A stretch of 58,281 nt of DNA from an uncultured Roseburia sp. (GTDB lineage Bacteria; Bacillota; Clostridia; Lachnospirales; Lachnospiraceae): assembly GCA_947088345.1 (NCBI GenBank), contig CAMUGE010000013.1, forward strand, positions 1 through 58,281. Reading direction: 5' to 3'. The notes under the pieces are model-generated. The model did not search any database and had not been told where the DNA came from. It saw only the letters and a program-made list of their open reading frames with translations. Shown here in pieces: positions 9,702-18,145 of this stretch. The stretch's first letter is position 1. Each line of letters begins with the position of its first letter. Position numbers and translations under genes: made by a program.

Positions 9702-10805
9702 CTACTGCTTTTTATGATATACCAAAGCCAGAATTTCCGCAACTGCCTGATACAACTCAGGCGGTATTTCCGAACCGATGTCTACGTTTGCATACAGCAT
9801 TCTCGCCAACGGCTTATTCTCTACAATTTCTATATTGTGCTCTTTTGCCGCCTCACGAATTTTCATCGCGAGATGGTCTTCCCCCTTTGCCACCACAATC
9901 GGGGCTCTCTGTTTCTCAGCGTCATATTTAACGGCAACCGCAAGATGTGTCGGGTTCGTAATGACAACATCCGCATTTGGAACATCCTGCATCATTCGCC
10001 GCATGGAAGCGTCCCTCATTCTCTGCCGCTGTTTTCCTTTAATCTGAGGATCTCCCTCTGTATTTTTATATTCGTCTTTTACTTCCTGTTTTGTCATCTT
10101 CATCTCTTCCTTAAAGCGAAACTTCTGATAGACAAAATCTGCAATGCCCAGAATAAGATAGACGATAGATATCTTAAGCCCCGTATCAAAAATAATATCC
10201 GCACACATTTCGAGCGCCTGATTTAAATTGATATCGTACAGGATAAAAATATAATCGGTCTTATCTTTAATCGAAGTATATACGATTAATATTATAATAC
10301 CTATCTTTAGAAGAGATTTCAATAATTCAACGAGAGAATCTTTGGAAAATAATCTTTTAAATCCGTTTACCGGATTAAACTTATCAAATTTTGGCTTCAT
10401 CGGCTTCGTGGAAATTTTCCAACCCACCTGAAGAATATCGACTGCCAGCGTCGTCACAAATCCGAAAAGAAAGAACGGAGCCACGATAACCAGCATTTTC
10501 TGAAAAATCACAACAAGCAGACTGGACACTGCTTTCGAAGAAACATCTTTTGCATTGATGGAAACAAAATCCGGCATCAATTTATAAACATACGTAAACG
10601 TCTCCAAAAATCCTGTCCCGACATGGGAAATAAATATCTTTAATACCAAAAACAACACAATCAGCGCAAAGGCCGCCGACAATTCCTTACTTTTTGCGAC
10701 TTTACCGTCTTCTCTCGCCTCACGCAGTCTTTTCGCAGTTGCCGGTTCCGTTTTTTCACCGCCCGGCCCGTCCTTGGCAAACCATTGTAAATTATATTCT
10801 ATCAA
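9702..10805 (-). CDS. flhB: FlhB, export gate and substrate-specificity switch
   Basis: FlhB controls the switch from rod/hook to filament export by cleaving itself. The self-cleavage motif NPTH is at residues 284-287 within DVVITNPTHLAVAVKYD. Four membrane segments precede a charged linker (EEMKMTKQEVKDEYKNTEGD) that is typical of the family. Its start overlaps the fliR stop by 4 bases, so translation is probably coupled. Length (367 residues) is standard. Confidence 0.97.
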   Translation of the reverse strand: MIEYNLQWFAKDGPGGEKTEPATAKRLREAREDGKVAKSKELSAAFALIVLFLVLKIFISHVGTGFLETFTYVYKLMPDFVSINAKDVSSKAVSSLLVVIFQKMLVIVAPFFLFGFVTTLAVDILQVGWKISTKPMKPKFDKFNPVNGFKRLFSKDSLVELLKSLLKIGIIILIVYTSIKDKTDYIFILYDINLNQALEMCADIIFDTGLKISIVYLILGIADFVYQKFRFKEEMKMTKQEVKDEYKNTEGDPQIKGKQRQRMRDASMRRMMQDVPNADVVITNPTHLAVAVKYDAEKQRAPIVVAKGEDHLAMKIREAAKEHNIEIVENKPLARMLYANVDIGSEIPPELYQAVAEILALVYHKKQ

Positions 10806-11581
10806 TGCAATCCCTCTATCACTGACATAACCATCCGCTTTATCTCACCAAATATAAAATTGGCGGCATCCGAAAACATAACCGTCGTTATAAACAACAC
10901 GCCAAGCCCAACCAGAATCTTCATCTGCATACCGACAGAAAACATATTCATCTGCGGCGCTACCTTTGCCATAATACCCAGCACACAGTTTAATATCATC
11001 ATACATATAAAAATAGGCAGTATGATTCGAAAAGCAATCACAAATAAATCTGTAAGAAACTGAATCATTGTCAGAAGAAGATTATCCCATCGAAAAACCT
11101 GCCCGTTAACCGGTATCAGCTGAAAACAGTCAACAATCGCGCGAAGAATATAAAAATGTGTATTCGTAGCGATCAGCATAAGCAATACAAAATAATTATA
11201 CAGGTTTCCTGAGATTGTAACCTGCGTATTCATCATCGGGTCAAATTCCTGCGCCATGGACAATCCAATATCCATATCAATGATATTGCCCGCAAATAAA
11301 ATAATGGAATTACAAATGTTGGCAGCAAATCCTATCAGCAACCCTGTAATTCCTTCCTTCAAAACAATAATCGCATATCCTATCATTCCCGTATATTCAA
11401 TTCCGGACTTATCAATCATACCGGAAACCATCAGAGCGACAAATACGGAAAATCCTACCTTTGTCCGGGACGGAATATTTTTTGTGCCAAAAAACGGGGC
11501 CACAAACACAAATCCGGATATGCGGGCCAGTATCAGCAGCCATTTTTCAAAATCCAGCAACGAAAATGTATAATTAATCAT
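10802..11581 (-). CDS. fliR: FliR, flagellar export gate membrane protein
   Basis: FliR is part of the FliP5-FliQ4-FliR1 export channel inside the basal body. The 259 residues contain about six hydrophobic segments and the family stretch GLSMAQEFDPMMNTQ. It lies between fliQ (8 bases upstream) and flhB (4-base overlap), the conserved Firmicute order. Hydrophobicity and context make the call secure. Confidence 0.95.
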   Translation of the reverse strand: MINYTFSLLDFEKWLLILARISGFVFVAPFFGTKNIPSRTKVGFSVFVALMVSGMIDKSGIEYTGMIGYAIIVLKEGITGLLIGFAANICNSIILFAGNIIDMDIGLSMAQEFDPMMNTQVTISGNLYNYFVLLMLIATNTHFYILRAIVDCFQLIPVNGQVFRWDNLLLTMIQFLTDLFVIAFRIILPIFICMMILNCVLGIMAKVAPQMNMFSVGMQMKILVGLGVLFITTVMFSDAANFIFGEIKRMVMSVIEGLH

Positions 11582-11589
11582 AGTCTGTC

Positions 11590-11859
11590 CTATCGAATAT
11601 ACACACTAAAATTTGACCACAGGCCCGTCATAAATTCAATTAGATTATTCAGTATCCAGGAGCCAAAAATCATCAGTCCCACAAAAACGGAAATAATCTT
11701 GGGCACAAATGTCAATGTCTGTTCCTGAATTGAGGTGACAGTCTGAAAAATACTGATTACTAATCCTACAATCAGAGAAATCAACAACATCGGCGCTGAA
11801 TTTATAATAATCACATATAACGCTTCCCGTATCAGATCAAGAACCTCTCCCTGTGTCAT
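11590..11859 (-). CDS. fliQ: FliQ, flagellar export channel subunit
   Basis: FliQ packs around FliP in the flagellar export channel. It is 89 residues with two hydrophobic helices (near 16-37 and 53-75) separated by the conserved QTVTSIQEQTLTFVPK loop. It lies between fliP and fliR with short gaps. Confidence 0.96.
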   Translation of the reverse strand: MTQGEVLDLIREALYVIIINSAPMLLISLIVGLVISIFQTVTSIQEQTLTFVPKIISVFVGLMIFGSWILNNLIEFMTGLWSNFSVYIR

Positions 11860-11887
11860 CGTATCCTCCTGCTCTTTGGCCTCTGCA

Positions 11888-12733
11888 CTAATAAAATGTC
11901 TGCAATATATTTTTGACTACAAGGTTCCACCCATCCGCCATAATAAAAAGTAAAATTTTAAACGGGAGAGAAATCGTTGTCGGAGGCAGCATCATCATAC
12001 CCATTGACATCAAGACGGAAGCCACGACCATGTCAATTACAATAAATGGAATATAAATACAAAATCCCATAATAAAAGCATAACGCAGCTCACTCAAAAT
12101 AAATGACGGTATTAATATCGTCATTGGAACCTTATCGTCTTCTCCGTATGTCTCACCGGATAAATCAATAAACACAGCCTGATCTTTTTCAAGCGTCTGT
12201 CCTTCCATAAAATGTCGAAGCGGAATTTCCGCCTCTGCCAATGCCTGTTCCATGGTAATCTCACCGTTATCCAACGGCTGAATGGCATTTTCATTGATTT
12301 GCTGCCAGGTTGGCCACATCAGGAAAAATGTCATAAACAAAGCCAAACCTACCATGACCTGGTTTGGAGGCGTCGACTGCGTACCAAGCGCTGTACGAAG
12401 AAAATGCAGCACAATTATGATCCTTGTGTACGAAGTCAGCATGATTAAAATCGACGGCGCCAATGCAATGATCGTCAATACAAGAAATGCGCGCACTGGT
12501 GTAGATAAGGAACCTGTATCATTATTGTACATAATGTGCAGACCATCCGTATTATCTTCCCTTGCGTCAAGAAGCCCCTGATCCGTCGGCGTAGACAGAC
12601 CTTCTATTGCTTCTGAACTCATAGACGCCGCATACAGACTGATATCATCCTGCCAAACTACAATCGCAGCAGCAAAGACAAAGATTGCAGCTACAAATGA
12701 TATGATACAATATGCTTTTTTTATTTTTGTCAT
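11888..12733 (-). CDS. fliP: FliP, flagellar export channel subunit
   Basis: FliP forms the core pentamer of the export channel. The N-terminus is a cleavable-type signal (basic MTKIKKAY followed by a hydrophobic stretch), as usual for FliP. Family segments PSILIMLTSYTRIIIVLHFLR and FIMGFCIYIPFIVIDMVV are recognisable among about four membrane helices. A longer-than-minimal periplasmic segment (about residues 35-75) separates signal and first helix. It follows fliO by 15 bases. Confidence 0.96.
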   Translation of the reverse strand: MTKIKKAYCIISFVAAIFVFAAAIVVWQDDISLYAASMSSEAIEGLSTPTDQGLLDAREDNTDGLHIMYNNDTGSLSTPVRAFLVLTIIALAPSILIMLTSYTRIIIVLHFLRTALGTQSTPPNQVMVGLALFMTFFLMWPTWQQINENAIQPLDNGEITMEQALAEAEIPLRHFMEGQTLEKDQAVFIDLSGETYGEDDKVPMTILIPSFILSELRYAFIMGFCIYIPFIVIDMVVASVLMSMGMMMLPPTTISLPFKILLFIMADGWNLVVKNILQTFY

Positions 12734-12748
12734 AACAATCTTTCACAC

Positions 12749-13132
12749 CTAATCCTTCTTCTTCGGCAAATGCTCTTTTAACTTGTCCAAAATATCCTGG
12801 AAATCCGGCGTCCCCGAACTTCCCGTCTGCCCCGAGGGCAATTCAAGAAGCTGTTCTGCCGTAAGTTTTGCCAGCAGACACACATCATCCTTGCCCACAG
12901 CTATCACAAGATATATTTCACCTGCCTGAATAATCTGGACAAATTTATTATTTGCGATCCGCATTGTCTCAATTAACTGCAGATTCTGTCCCGCCATATG
13001 CCCTTTCTGGTATCCGGCGATCCATCTGGTCACAACATACGTAATCAGCAGGACAAATAAAAATATCACAAGTACGCCCAAAAGCTGTATAAAACTTTTG
13101 AGAGAAGAACTAAGTAGTACTCCGTTAACCAA
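12749..13132 (-). CDS. fliO: FliO/FliZ-type flagellar biosynthesis protein
   Basis: FliO helps assemble the FliP ring. The protein has one hydrophobic segment (about residues 14-32) followed by a basic cytoplasmic domain with MRIANNKFVQIIQAGEIYLVIAVG, typical of the family. The only start that keeps the membrane helix is a TTG at 13132, which overlaps the end of cheY by 8 bases; its ribosome site is weak, so it may depend on coupling with cheY. Length is about 127 residues. The start is less certain than the gene. Confidence 0.85.
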   Translation of the reverse strand: MVNGVLLSSSLKSFIQLLGVLVIFLFVLLITYVVTRWIAGYQKGHMAGQNLQLIETMRIANNKFVQIIQAGEIYLVIAVGKDDVCLLAKLTAEQLLELPSGQTGSSGTPDFQDILDKLKEHLPKKKD

Positions 13133-13484
13133 CTACTTTCTTAACGGCCTCTAATACGCGCTCTGCCTGGAACGGTTTTACAATAAAATCTTTTGCGCCG
13201 GACTGAATTGCCTCAATAACCATAGCCTGCTGACCCATTGCGGAACACATAATAACATTTGCGCTCGCATCAAGTTCCTTAATTTTCTTTAACGCCTGGA
13301 TACCGTCCATATCAGGCATCGTAATATCCATCAGTACCAGATCCGGTTTTGTCTCAGGATATTTTTCTACCGCAATTGCACCGTTTTCTGCTTCAGCAGC
13401 AATTTCATAACCATTCTTGGTCAGAATGTCCTTAATCATCATTCTCATAAAAGCTGCATCATCACAAATCATAATCTTTGCCAT
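13125..13484 (-). CDS. cheY: CheY, chemotaxis response regulator
   Basis: CheY-P binds the flagellar switch (FliM, FliY) to change rotation. It is a single receiver domain of 119 residues with the acidic pair D8/D9, the phospho-acceptor D53 (VLMDITMPDMDG), S81 and K103 (IVKPF). It lies between fliY and fliO, its normal place in Bacillus and Clostridium fla/che operons, so this is the motor CheY and not a generic regulator. Confidence 0.97.
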   Translation of the reverse strand: MAKIMICDDAAFMRMMIKDILTKNGYEIAAEAENGAIAVEKYPETKPDLVLMDITMPDMDGIQALKKIKELDASANVIMCSAMGQQAMVIEAIQSGAKDFIVKPFQAERVLEAVKKVVG

Positions 13485-13525
13485 AATATTCTCTCCTATT
13501 CATATATGTTTTACTTGGTTTCTAA

Positions 13526-14707
13526 CTAATTAATTATCTCGGTAATACGGATACCGTAACTCTCCTCGATAATTACAACCTCGCCTTTGGCAACATATTT
13601 CCCGTTCACTAATACATCAATCGGTTCACCGGCGATACGATTTAATTCTATAATAGTTCCCGGTGCAAAATCAAGTATTTCTTTTATAGATTTTGAAGTT
13701 CTTCCAAGTTCAACAGTAACTTCAAGAGGCACATCCATGATCAGTTCGATATTCTCCGGACCGTACCCTGCCGGCATAGCTCCGGAAAAAGCCTGAAACT
13801 GTGCAGGCTGGACATTTACCTGCTGGCCGTACATCTGAGACATATCCATTCCCATCATAGGCTGACCCATCATCTGAGGGGCCATCATAGGCTGACCCAT
13901 CATTGGTTGACCCATCATCGGCGCAGCCTGCGGCTGCGGTACCGGCTGTGGCTGCGCCGCTGCGGCAGGCTGCGAAGCCGGCTCGCTGGCTTTTGTACCC
14001 AATGTGGACTTTACGTCCTCTTCCATATTTTTCGTTACGCTCTGGCACATTTCTTTCGCAAAAGAAACCGGATACAGCTGCATGATTTCGCTGTCAATCA
14101 GATCACCGATCTCCATGCGGAACGAAATCTTGACAAATGTACCGCCAAGGAACTCGTCAATGGAACTCTCGTCGATGGTCTGTTGCAGATCAATCAGATC
14201 TGCGGTCGGCGGACTGATATCAATCACTTTATTCAACATGGAAGACAGCGACGTTGCCGCCGAACCCATCATCTGGTTCATCGCCTCACTGATCGCGCTC
14301 AGATGAAGCTCCCCCAGTTCCCCTGTCAAATCGGTACCGTCTCCTCCCATCATCAGGTCGGTAATGATCTTGACGTCATTCTCCCTTAAAACAAGGATAT
14401 TACTTCCGTCCAGTCCCACCGTATATGCGATTCTGATAAATACACAGGGACGCTCATACGAATCACAGATATCACTCCATGTCGCAAATCCGACAACCGG
14501 GGTCGAGATATCCACTTTTCGATTTACCAAAGAAAACAGGGTGGTAGCGGCCGTTCCCATACTGATATTGGAAATCTCACCAATCGAATCCTTTTCCCTG
14601 TCAGTCAACAGTTCCACATCTGAAGCGGAACCGGCACCTGAATCTGCACCCCCGGAATTGTTCAACAATGCGTTGATTTCTTCCTGGGACATTGTTCCTC
14701 CATCCAT
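13526..14707 (-). CDS. fliY: FliY, flagellar switch protein with CheC-like phosphatase domain
   Basis: FliY combines a CheY-P phosphatase with a FliN switch domain. Residues 5-15 (TMSQEEINALL) match the CheY-P-binding peptide of FliM. A CheC-like domain follows with EISNISMGTAATT and EAMNQMMGSAATS signatures. Residues about 245-300 are a low-complexity linker of PMMGQ repeats. The last about 75 residues form the FliN/SpoA domain (VPLEVTVELGRTSKSIKEIL). The first ATG has an AGGGAGGAG ribosome site inside the fliM stop region, 4 bases away. Confidence 0.95.
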   Translation of the reverse strand: MDGGTMSQEEINALLNNSGGADSGAGSASDVELLTDREKDSIGEISNISMGTAATTLFSLVNRKVDISTPVVGFATWSDICDSYERPCVFIRIAYTVGLDGSNILVLRENDVKIITDLMMGGDGTDLTGELGELHLSAISEAMNQMMGSAATSLSSMLNKVIDISPPTADLIDLQQTIDESSIDEFLGGTFVKISFRMEIGDLIDSEIMQLYPVSFAKEMCQSVTKNMEEDVKSTLGTKASEPASQPAAAAQPQPVPQPQAAPMMGQPMMGQPMMAPQMMGQPMMGMDMSQMYGQQVNVQPAQFQAFSGAMPAGYGPENIELIMDVPLEVTVELGRTSKSIKEILDFAPGTIIELNRIAGEPIDVLVNGKYVAKGEVVIIEESYGIRITEIIN

Positions 14708-14711
14708 TCTA

Positions 14712-15689
14712 CTACTCCTCCCTAACCACTGACGTAACTCTCACTGCATAGCTTTCACCGGACGCACCCGGCAGAGCAGTAAATTTTCTGATACTGCCGA
14801 CAAAGACATTTAATTCCTGATTTACTTTTGTATCGAGCCGGATAATATCTCCTCTCTGCAGTCCCAAAAAGTCGTTGACCGATATGGAACTGTTGCCCAA
14901 TACAGCTTTGATCGGCATTGGCGCCCTTGAAATCAGCGCTTCCAATGTGTCAGTATATACTTTCTCATCTTTTTGCTGAAGACTGGAATACCAGTATTTT
15001 GTATTTAATTTATCCATGATATCTTCCAGTGTAATATACGGAAGACAAATATTAATCAGTCCTTCTACCTCGCCGATCCTGATATTGAGCGTTAAAAGAG
15101 CAATCATTTCTGTCGGCGATATAATCTGCGCATACTGTGAATTAGTCTCCATCCGCTCTAACCGTGGTTTTAATTCACAGACATTGCTCCATGGCTCGAT
15201 CAAAAGATCCACACAGACATTATATATCCTCTCAATAATCAAAAGCTCAATTTCCGAAAACTCTCTCACTTTCTCAAGCGGCAGCCCGGCTCCGCCCAAC
15301 ATGCGGTCAACAATCGAATATCCTATATTGTTTGCCATCTCGATAATAATACTTCCTCCGAGCGGAGCAAAATTAATAATTCCCAACAATACCGGATTCG
15401 ATAATGCATTTGCAAATTCTGAATAAGTGACAGCCTCTGAACTGACCACCTCCACCTGTACGGATTTTCTTAAATATACAGGAAGATTTGCGGACAATAA
15501 TCTGCCGTAATGTTCATAAATAATTTCCAACGTGCGTAAATGCTCCTTGGAAAATTTTGCAGGACGGGCAAAGTCGTAATTCTTGATCTGCTTTTCTTTT
15601 TTCTCTTCGATGTCATCTACATCCAGCTCGCCGCTGCTCAACTGCTTGAGCAATCGGTCAATCTCATCCTGCGATAAGATATCACTCAT
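14712..15689 (-). CDS. fliM: FliM, flagellar motor switch protein
   Basis: FliM sits in the C-ring and receives CheY-P. The N-terminal CheY-binding peptide is LSQDEIDRLLKQL. The middle CheC-like domain and the C-terminal SpoA domain (LGLQRGDIIRLDTKVNQELN) follow in the usual order over 325 residues. It is between fliL and fliY. Confidence 0.97.
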   Translation of the reverse strand: MSDILSQDEIDRLLKQLSSGELDVDDIEEKKEKQIKNYDFARPAKFSKEHLRTLEIIYEHYGRLLSANLPVYLRKSVQVEVVSSEAVTYSEFANALSNPVLLGIINFAPLGGSIIIEMANNIGYSIVDRMLGGAGLPLEKVREFSEIELLIIERIYNVCVDLLIEPWSNVCELKPRLERMETNSQYAQIISPTEMIALLTLNIRIGEVEGLINICLPYITLEDIMDKLNTKYWYSSLQQKDEKVYTDTLEALISRAPMPIKAVLGNSSISVNDFLGLQRGDIIRLDTKVNQELNVFVGSIRKFTALPGASGESYAVRVTSVVREE

Positions 15690-15726
15690 TCCCTCTCACC
15701 ACCTAATCGAGTATCAAGACCAGTTT

Positions 15727-16254
15727 CTATTCTGCATTTACATTTGAGAAATTCACACCTATAATAAAATCAGTTCCGCCAAACATTGCCTGCATGGATT
15801 TTAAAATCTCTTCTTTTACAAAACTCTGCTGATCCTGTTTAAATTCTTCTAACGTATATCTGCCGACAATTGTATTGATCTCGTCACGGATCAATGTCTC
15901 TTTCGCTGTCAGACCCTCGGTACCGCCATATGTCTCATATCCCTCGCTCTTGGTATTTAATGACAAACCAAGTGAAAATACTGCATAATGCGGCTTTGTG
16001 CCTTCTCCGCTCTCTTTTAACGTAACCGTAAAAGTTTCTGCAATATTATAAATCTCAATATCTTCAATCGGGATATCTGCAAGCTTTTTATTCTGTCCGC
16101 CTTCCAGTTCCAGATCAATCGCCATACAGATCTCGTCAATCAGCTCATTAGATTTTTTGGACTGCGGAACAACAGTAAACACCAGTATTGCCGTGAGAAT
16201 AAGATTGGCAAGCACTAAAGTGAGCACAATCACTGATATCAAATTCTTTTTCAT
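15727..16254 (-). CDS. fliL: FliL, flagellar basal body-associated protein
   Basis: FliL is a single-pass membrane protein around the stator. A hydrophobic segment near residues 6-28 (ISVIVLTLVLANLILTAILV) anchors a 145-residue extracellular domain that contains the family-like EINTIVGRYTLEEF stretch. It lies between motB and fliM. The domain is somewhat longer than in Bacillus FliL; the assignment uses both topology and position. Confidence 0.88.
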   Translation of the reverse strand: MKKNLISVIVLTLVLANLILTAILVFTVVPQSKKSNELIDEICMAIDLELEGGQNKKLADIPIEDIEIYNIAETFTVTLKESGEGTKPHYAVFSLGLSLNTKSEGYETYGGTEGLTAKETLIRDEINTIVGRYTLEEFKQDQQSFVKEEILKSMQAMFGGTDFIIGVNFSNVNAE

Positions 16255-16266
16255 AAGTTCCCCTTC

Positions 16267-17076
16267 CTACTGTTCTAAATTAGAATAATACGAATTATAG
16301 ATCTTGATCTCTACACGTCTGTTCCTTGCACGCCCTTCCGGAGTGCCATTGTCTGCAATCGGCAGATATTCACCTCTTCCGGAAGATTTAATATGCGACG
16401 CTTCAAGGCTGGTAATCTCACGCAGATAATTTGCAACCGTCAGCGCCCTGTACATGGAAAGTACATTGTTGTCTTCGTATTTTGCGGAATGAATCGGCAC
16501 ATTGTCGGTGTGCCCTTCCACATCAATAATATTGTTGCTGTATGCTTCAATAATACTGCCAACCCGGTCAATCAGCTTATATGCCTCTGACCTCAGTTCC
16601 GATTTACCGGAATCAAATAACAACGCTCCGTTTAAATTCAATACCACATACTCAGCGTTAAAATCCACTTCTACCTGATCCTGAATTGCATAACGCTTTA
16701 GTTCTTCCTCAATCTGTTCTGCTATCTCCTCCGATTCGGCGAGAGACTGTTCCTCATACGCCTCGACAAGCTCCTCCTGTTCGGTGCGCTCTGTCGTATC
16801 AGAATTTGCTTCCTCTTTGTAATAATTATCAAGCGATTCCAGCTGACTGACACCGGAAGATACAAGGACGCCTTCGCTGATCGAAGCGCCCCCCGCCGGC
16901 AAAACGCTGAATGCGCTCTGCAGGGAAGCAACAACTTTTTCCCACTTTTCACTGTCAATAGAGGACATGGCAAACAGCAAAACGAAGAAGCAAAGCAGAA
17001 GATTCATCAGATCACTGAATGTTGCCATCCACGCAGGCGAGCCTGCTGGTGGATCTTCCTGTTTCTTTTTTGCCAC
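16267..17076 (-). CDS. motB: MotB, flagellar stator subunit
   Basis: MotB anchors the stator to peptidoglycan and carries the proton- or sodium-conducting aspartate. That residue is D22 in ATFSDLMNLLLCFFVLLF. The C-terminal OmpA-like domain contains IDVEGHTDNVPI and GEYLPIADNGTPEGRARNRRVEI, the peptidoglycan-binding signature. Its first base overlaps the last base of motA. The acidic plug/linker (about 75-125) is Glu/Ser-rich. The coupling ion cannot be told from sequence alone. Confidence 0.96.
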   Translation of the reverse strand: MAKKKQEDPPAGSPAWMATFSDLMNLLLCFFVLLFAMSSIDSEKWEKVVASLQSAFSVLPAGGASISEGVLVSSGVSQLESLDNYYKEEANSDTTERTEQEELVEAYEEQSLAESEEIAEQIEEELKRYAIQDQVEVDFNAEYVVLNLNGALLFDSGKSELRSEAYKLIDRVGSIIEAYSNNIIDVEGHTDNVPIHSAKYEDNNVLSMYRALTVANYLREITSLEASHIKSSGRGEYLPIADNGTPEGRARNRRVEIKIYNSYYSNLEQ

Positions 17077-17861
17077 TATTCGTCACCGCCTTCTGCAGCT
17101 GTCTCACGCGCTGACGGAGCCAGGAATGATTTCAGCTTTTCTTCTATAACACGTGGGTTCTCACCTGCCTGAATAGACAGGATTCCCTCCACCGTAATTT
17201 CCTTAACCATCATTTCCATATCATTGTTTACTTTTAATTTGGAGGCTGTCGGATTACACAGCCAGTTCGCAATCAACGAACCATACAGTGTCGTAACAAG
17301 CGCGACCGCCATGTTCGGACCGATTGTCGCCATATCCTGCAAGTCTCCAAGCATGAGGATTAATCCGATCAATGTACCGATCATTCCCCATGCAGGGCCA
17401 AGTTCCGCCCATTTTTCCCACACACCGATTGCTTTTTTATGTCTTGATTCAATACAGGAAAGATCTGTCTCCATAATTCCGCGCACCAGCTCCGGATCTG
17501 TACCGTCAACTACAAGCATAACTCCTTTTTTCAGAAATTCATCTTCAATATTGTTGGCAGCTTCCTCCAACGCCAGAAGCCCTTCTTTTCTTGCCGTGTT
17601 GGAGAGTTCGATGATCAGCCGTATTACTTCCCCCGAATCGTACACCGGAGCTTTAAAGAACAGCCCCATTGCTTTCATACCGTTTATGTAATCCGGAAGT
17701 TTATTGGATCCGATCGTACCGGAAACGGAACCGCCTACCGTAATGATGAAAGACGCAAAGTCCCACATCGCTTTCATGCCGGCGGGGCCTGCGTTTGAAA
17801 TAACACCGAAGCAAAACATACCAACGCCAAGTAAAATACCAATTAATGAAGCTATATCCAC
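17076..17861 (-). CDS. motA: MotA, flagellar stator subunit
   Basis: MotA surrounds MotB and couples ion flow to torque on FliG. Four membrane segments are visible; the conserved prolines lie in GPAWGMIGTLIGL and GPNMAVALVTTLYG. The GTG at 17861 (MDIASLIGILLG) has an AGGTGG ribosome site 5 bases away; a GTG at 17870 would add three residues with a poorer site. The gene follows the 284-base structured flgE-motA gap, so motAB may be expressed separately from the genes upstream. Confidence 0.95.
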   Translation of the reverse strand: MDIASLIGILLGVGMFCFGVISNAGPAGMKAMWDFASFIITVGGSVSGTIGSNKLPDYINGMKAMGLFFKAPVYDSGEVIRLIIELSNTARKEGLLALEEAANNIEDEFLKKGVMLVVDGTDPELVRGIMETDLSCIESRHKKAIGVWEKWAELGPAWGMIGTLIGLILMLGDLQDMATIGPNMAVALVTTLYGSLIANWLCNPTASKLKVNNDMEMMVKEITVEGILSIQAGENPRVIEEKLKSFLAPSARETAAEGGDE

Positions 17862-18145
17862 CTCATCCACCTACCCATTCTCTTTTTCTGTAATCCTGTA
17901 AATATCGGACATCTGATAAAGCCCTACTGTATGATTTTACTAAACTTTTGTCTCTTTGTCTACTTTCTTTTACAATTTCTTTCAGAATATCAAAACTTCC
18001 TGTAACAGTTCCGATATTTACACTGTTACATCTGCCCATAAAAACCGTGTGGCCTGCCGCTTCTGCCTGTAGAAAAGCACAGGTCACACGCTTTTTTATT
18101 ATAACACAGATCACAAAACGTGTGAATATGTTTTGCGATTTATTT
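17862..18145 (-). promoter_or_regulatory. motA leader: two sigma-A-like promoters and two hairpins where flbD is expected
   Basis: This is the only long gap in the fla/che operon. Read on the minus strand it contains promoter P1 (TTCACA at 18121-18126, 17-base spacer, TATAAT at 18098-18103), a hairpin just after it (arms 18080-18090 and 18046-18056, one mismatch) ending in five U, a second perfect 9-bp hairpin (18001-18009 with 18022-18030), and promoter P2 (TAGACA at 17957-17962, 17-base spacer, TAAAAT at 17934-17939). The loop of the second hairpin is complementary over 13 bases (18010-18022) to 17897-17909, 36 bases upstream of the motA start. An 83-codon open frame here has no ribosome site and no FlbD resemblance. 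Confidence 0.6.
18038..18090 (-). terminator. Terminator-like hairpin downstream of flgE
   Basis: The minus-strand arms (CGTGTGACCTG and CAGGCCACACG) pair over 11 positions with one A-C mismatch, with a nested smaller stem inside the loop, and are followed by GTTTTTAT. The U-run is short, so it may be a weak terminator or an attenuator between P1 and motA. It begins within a few bases of the expected P1 start site. Confidence 0.45.

Noticed and set aside
13800-13990. Repeated DNA resembling a short tandem repeat array.
   Set aside because: It encodes the PMMGQ linker of FliY in frame; it is not a CRISPR.
17890-18022. Sigma-28 (SigD) promoter, because of CCGATAT near motA.
   Set aside because: No TAAA at the 15-16 base spacing; the repeated CCGATATTTAC is better explained by the loop-target pairing.
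17863-18114. Open frame of 83 codons on the minus strand between flgE and motA, where flbD would be.
   Set aside because: It starts at a GTG with no ribosome site, runs through two promoters and two hairpins and does not resemble FlbD.
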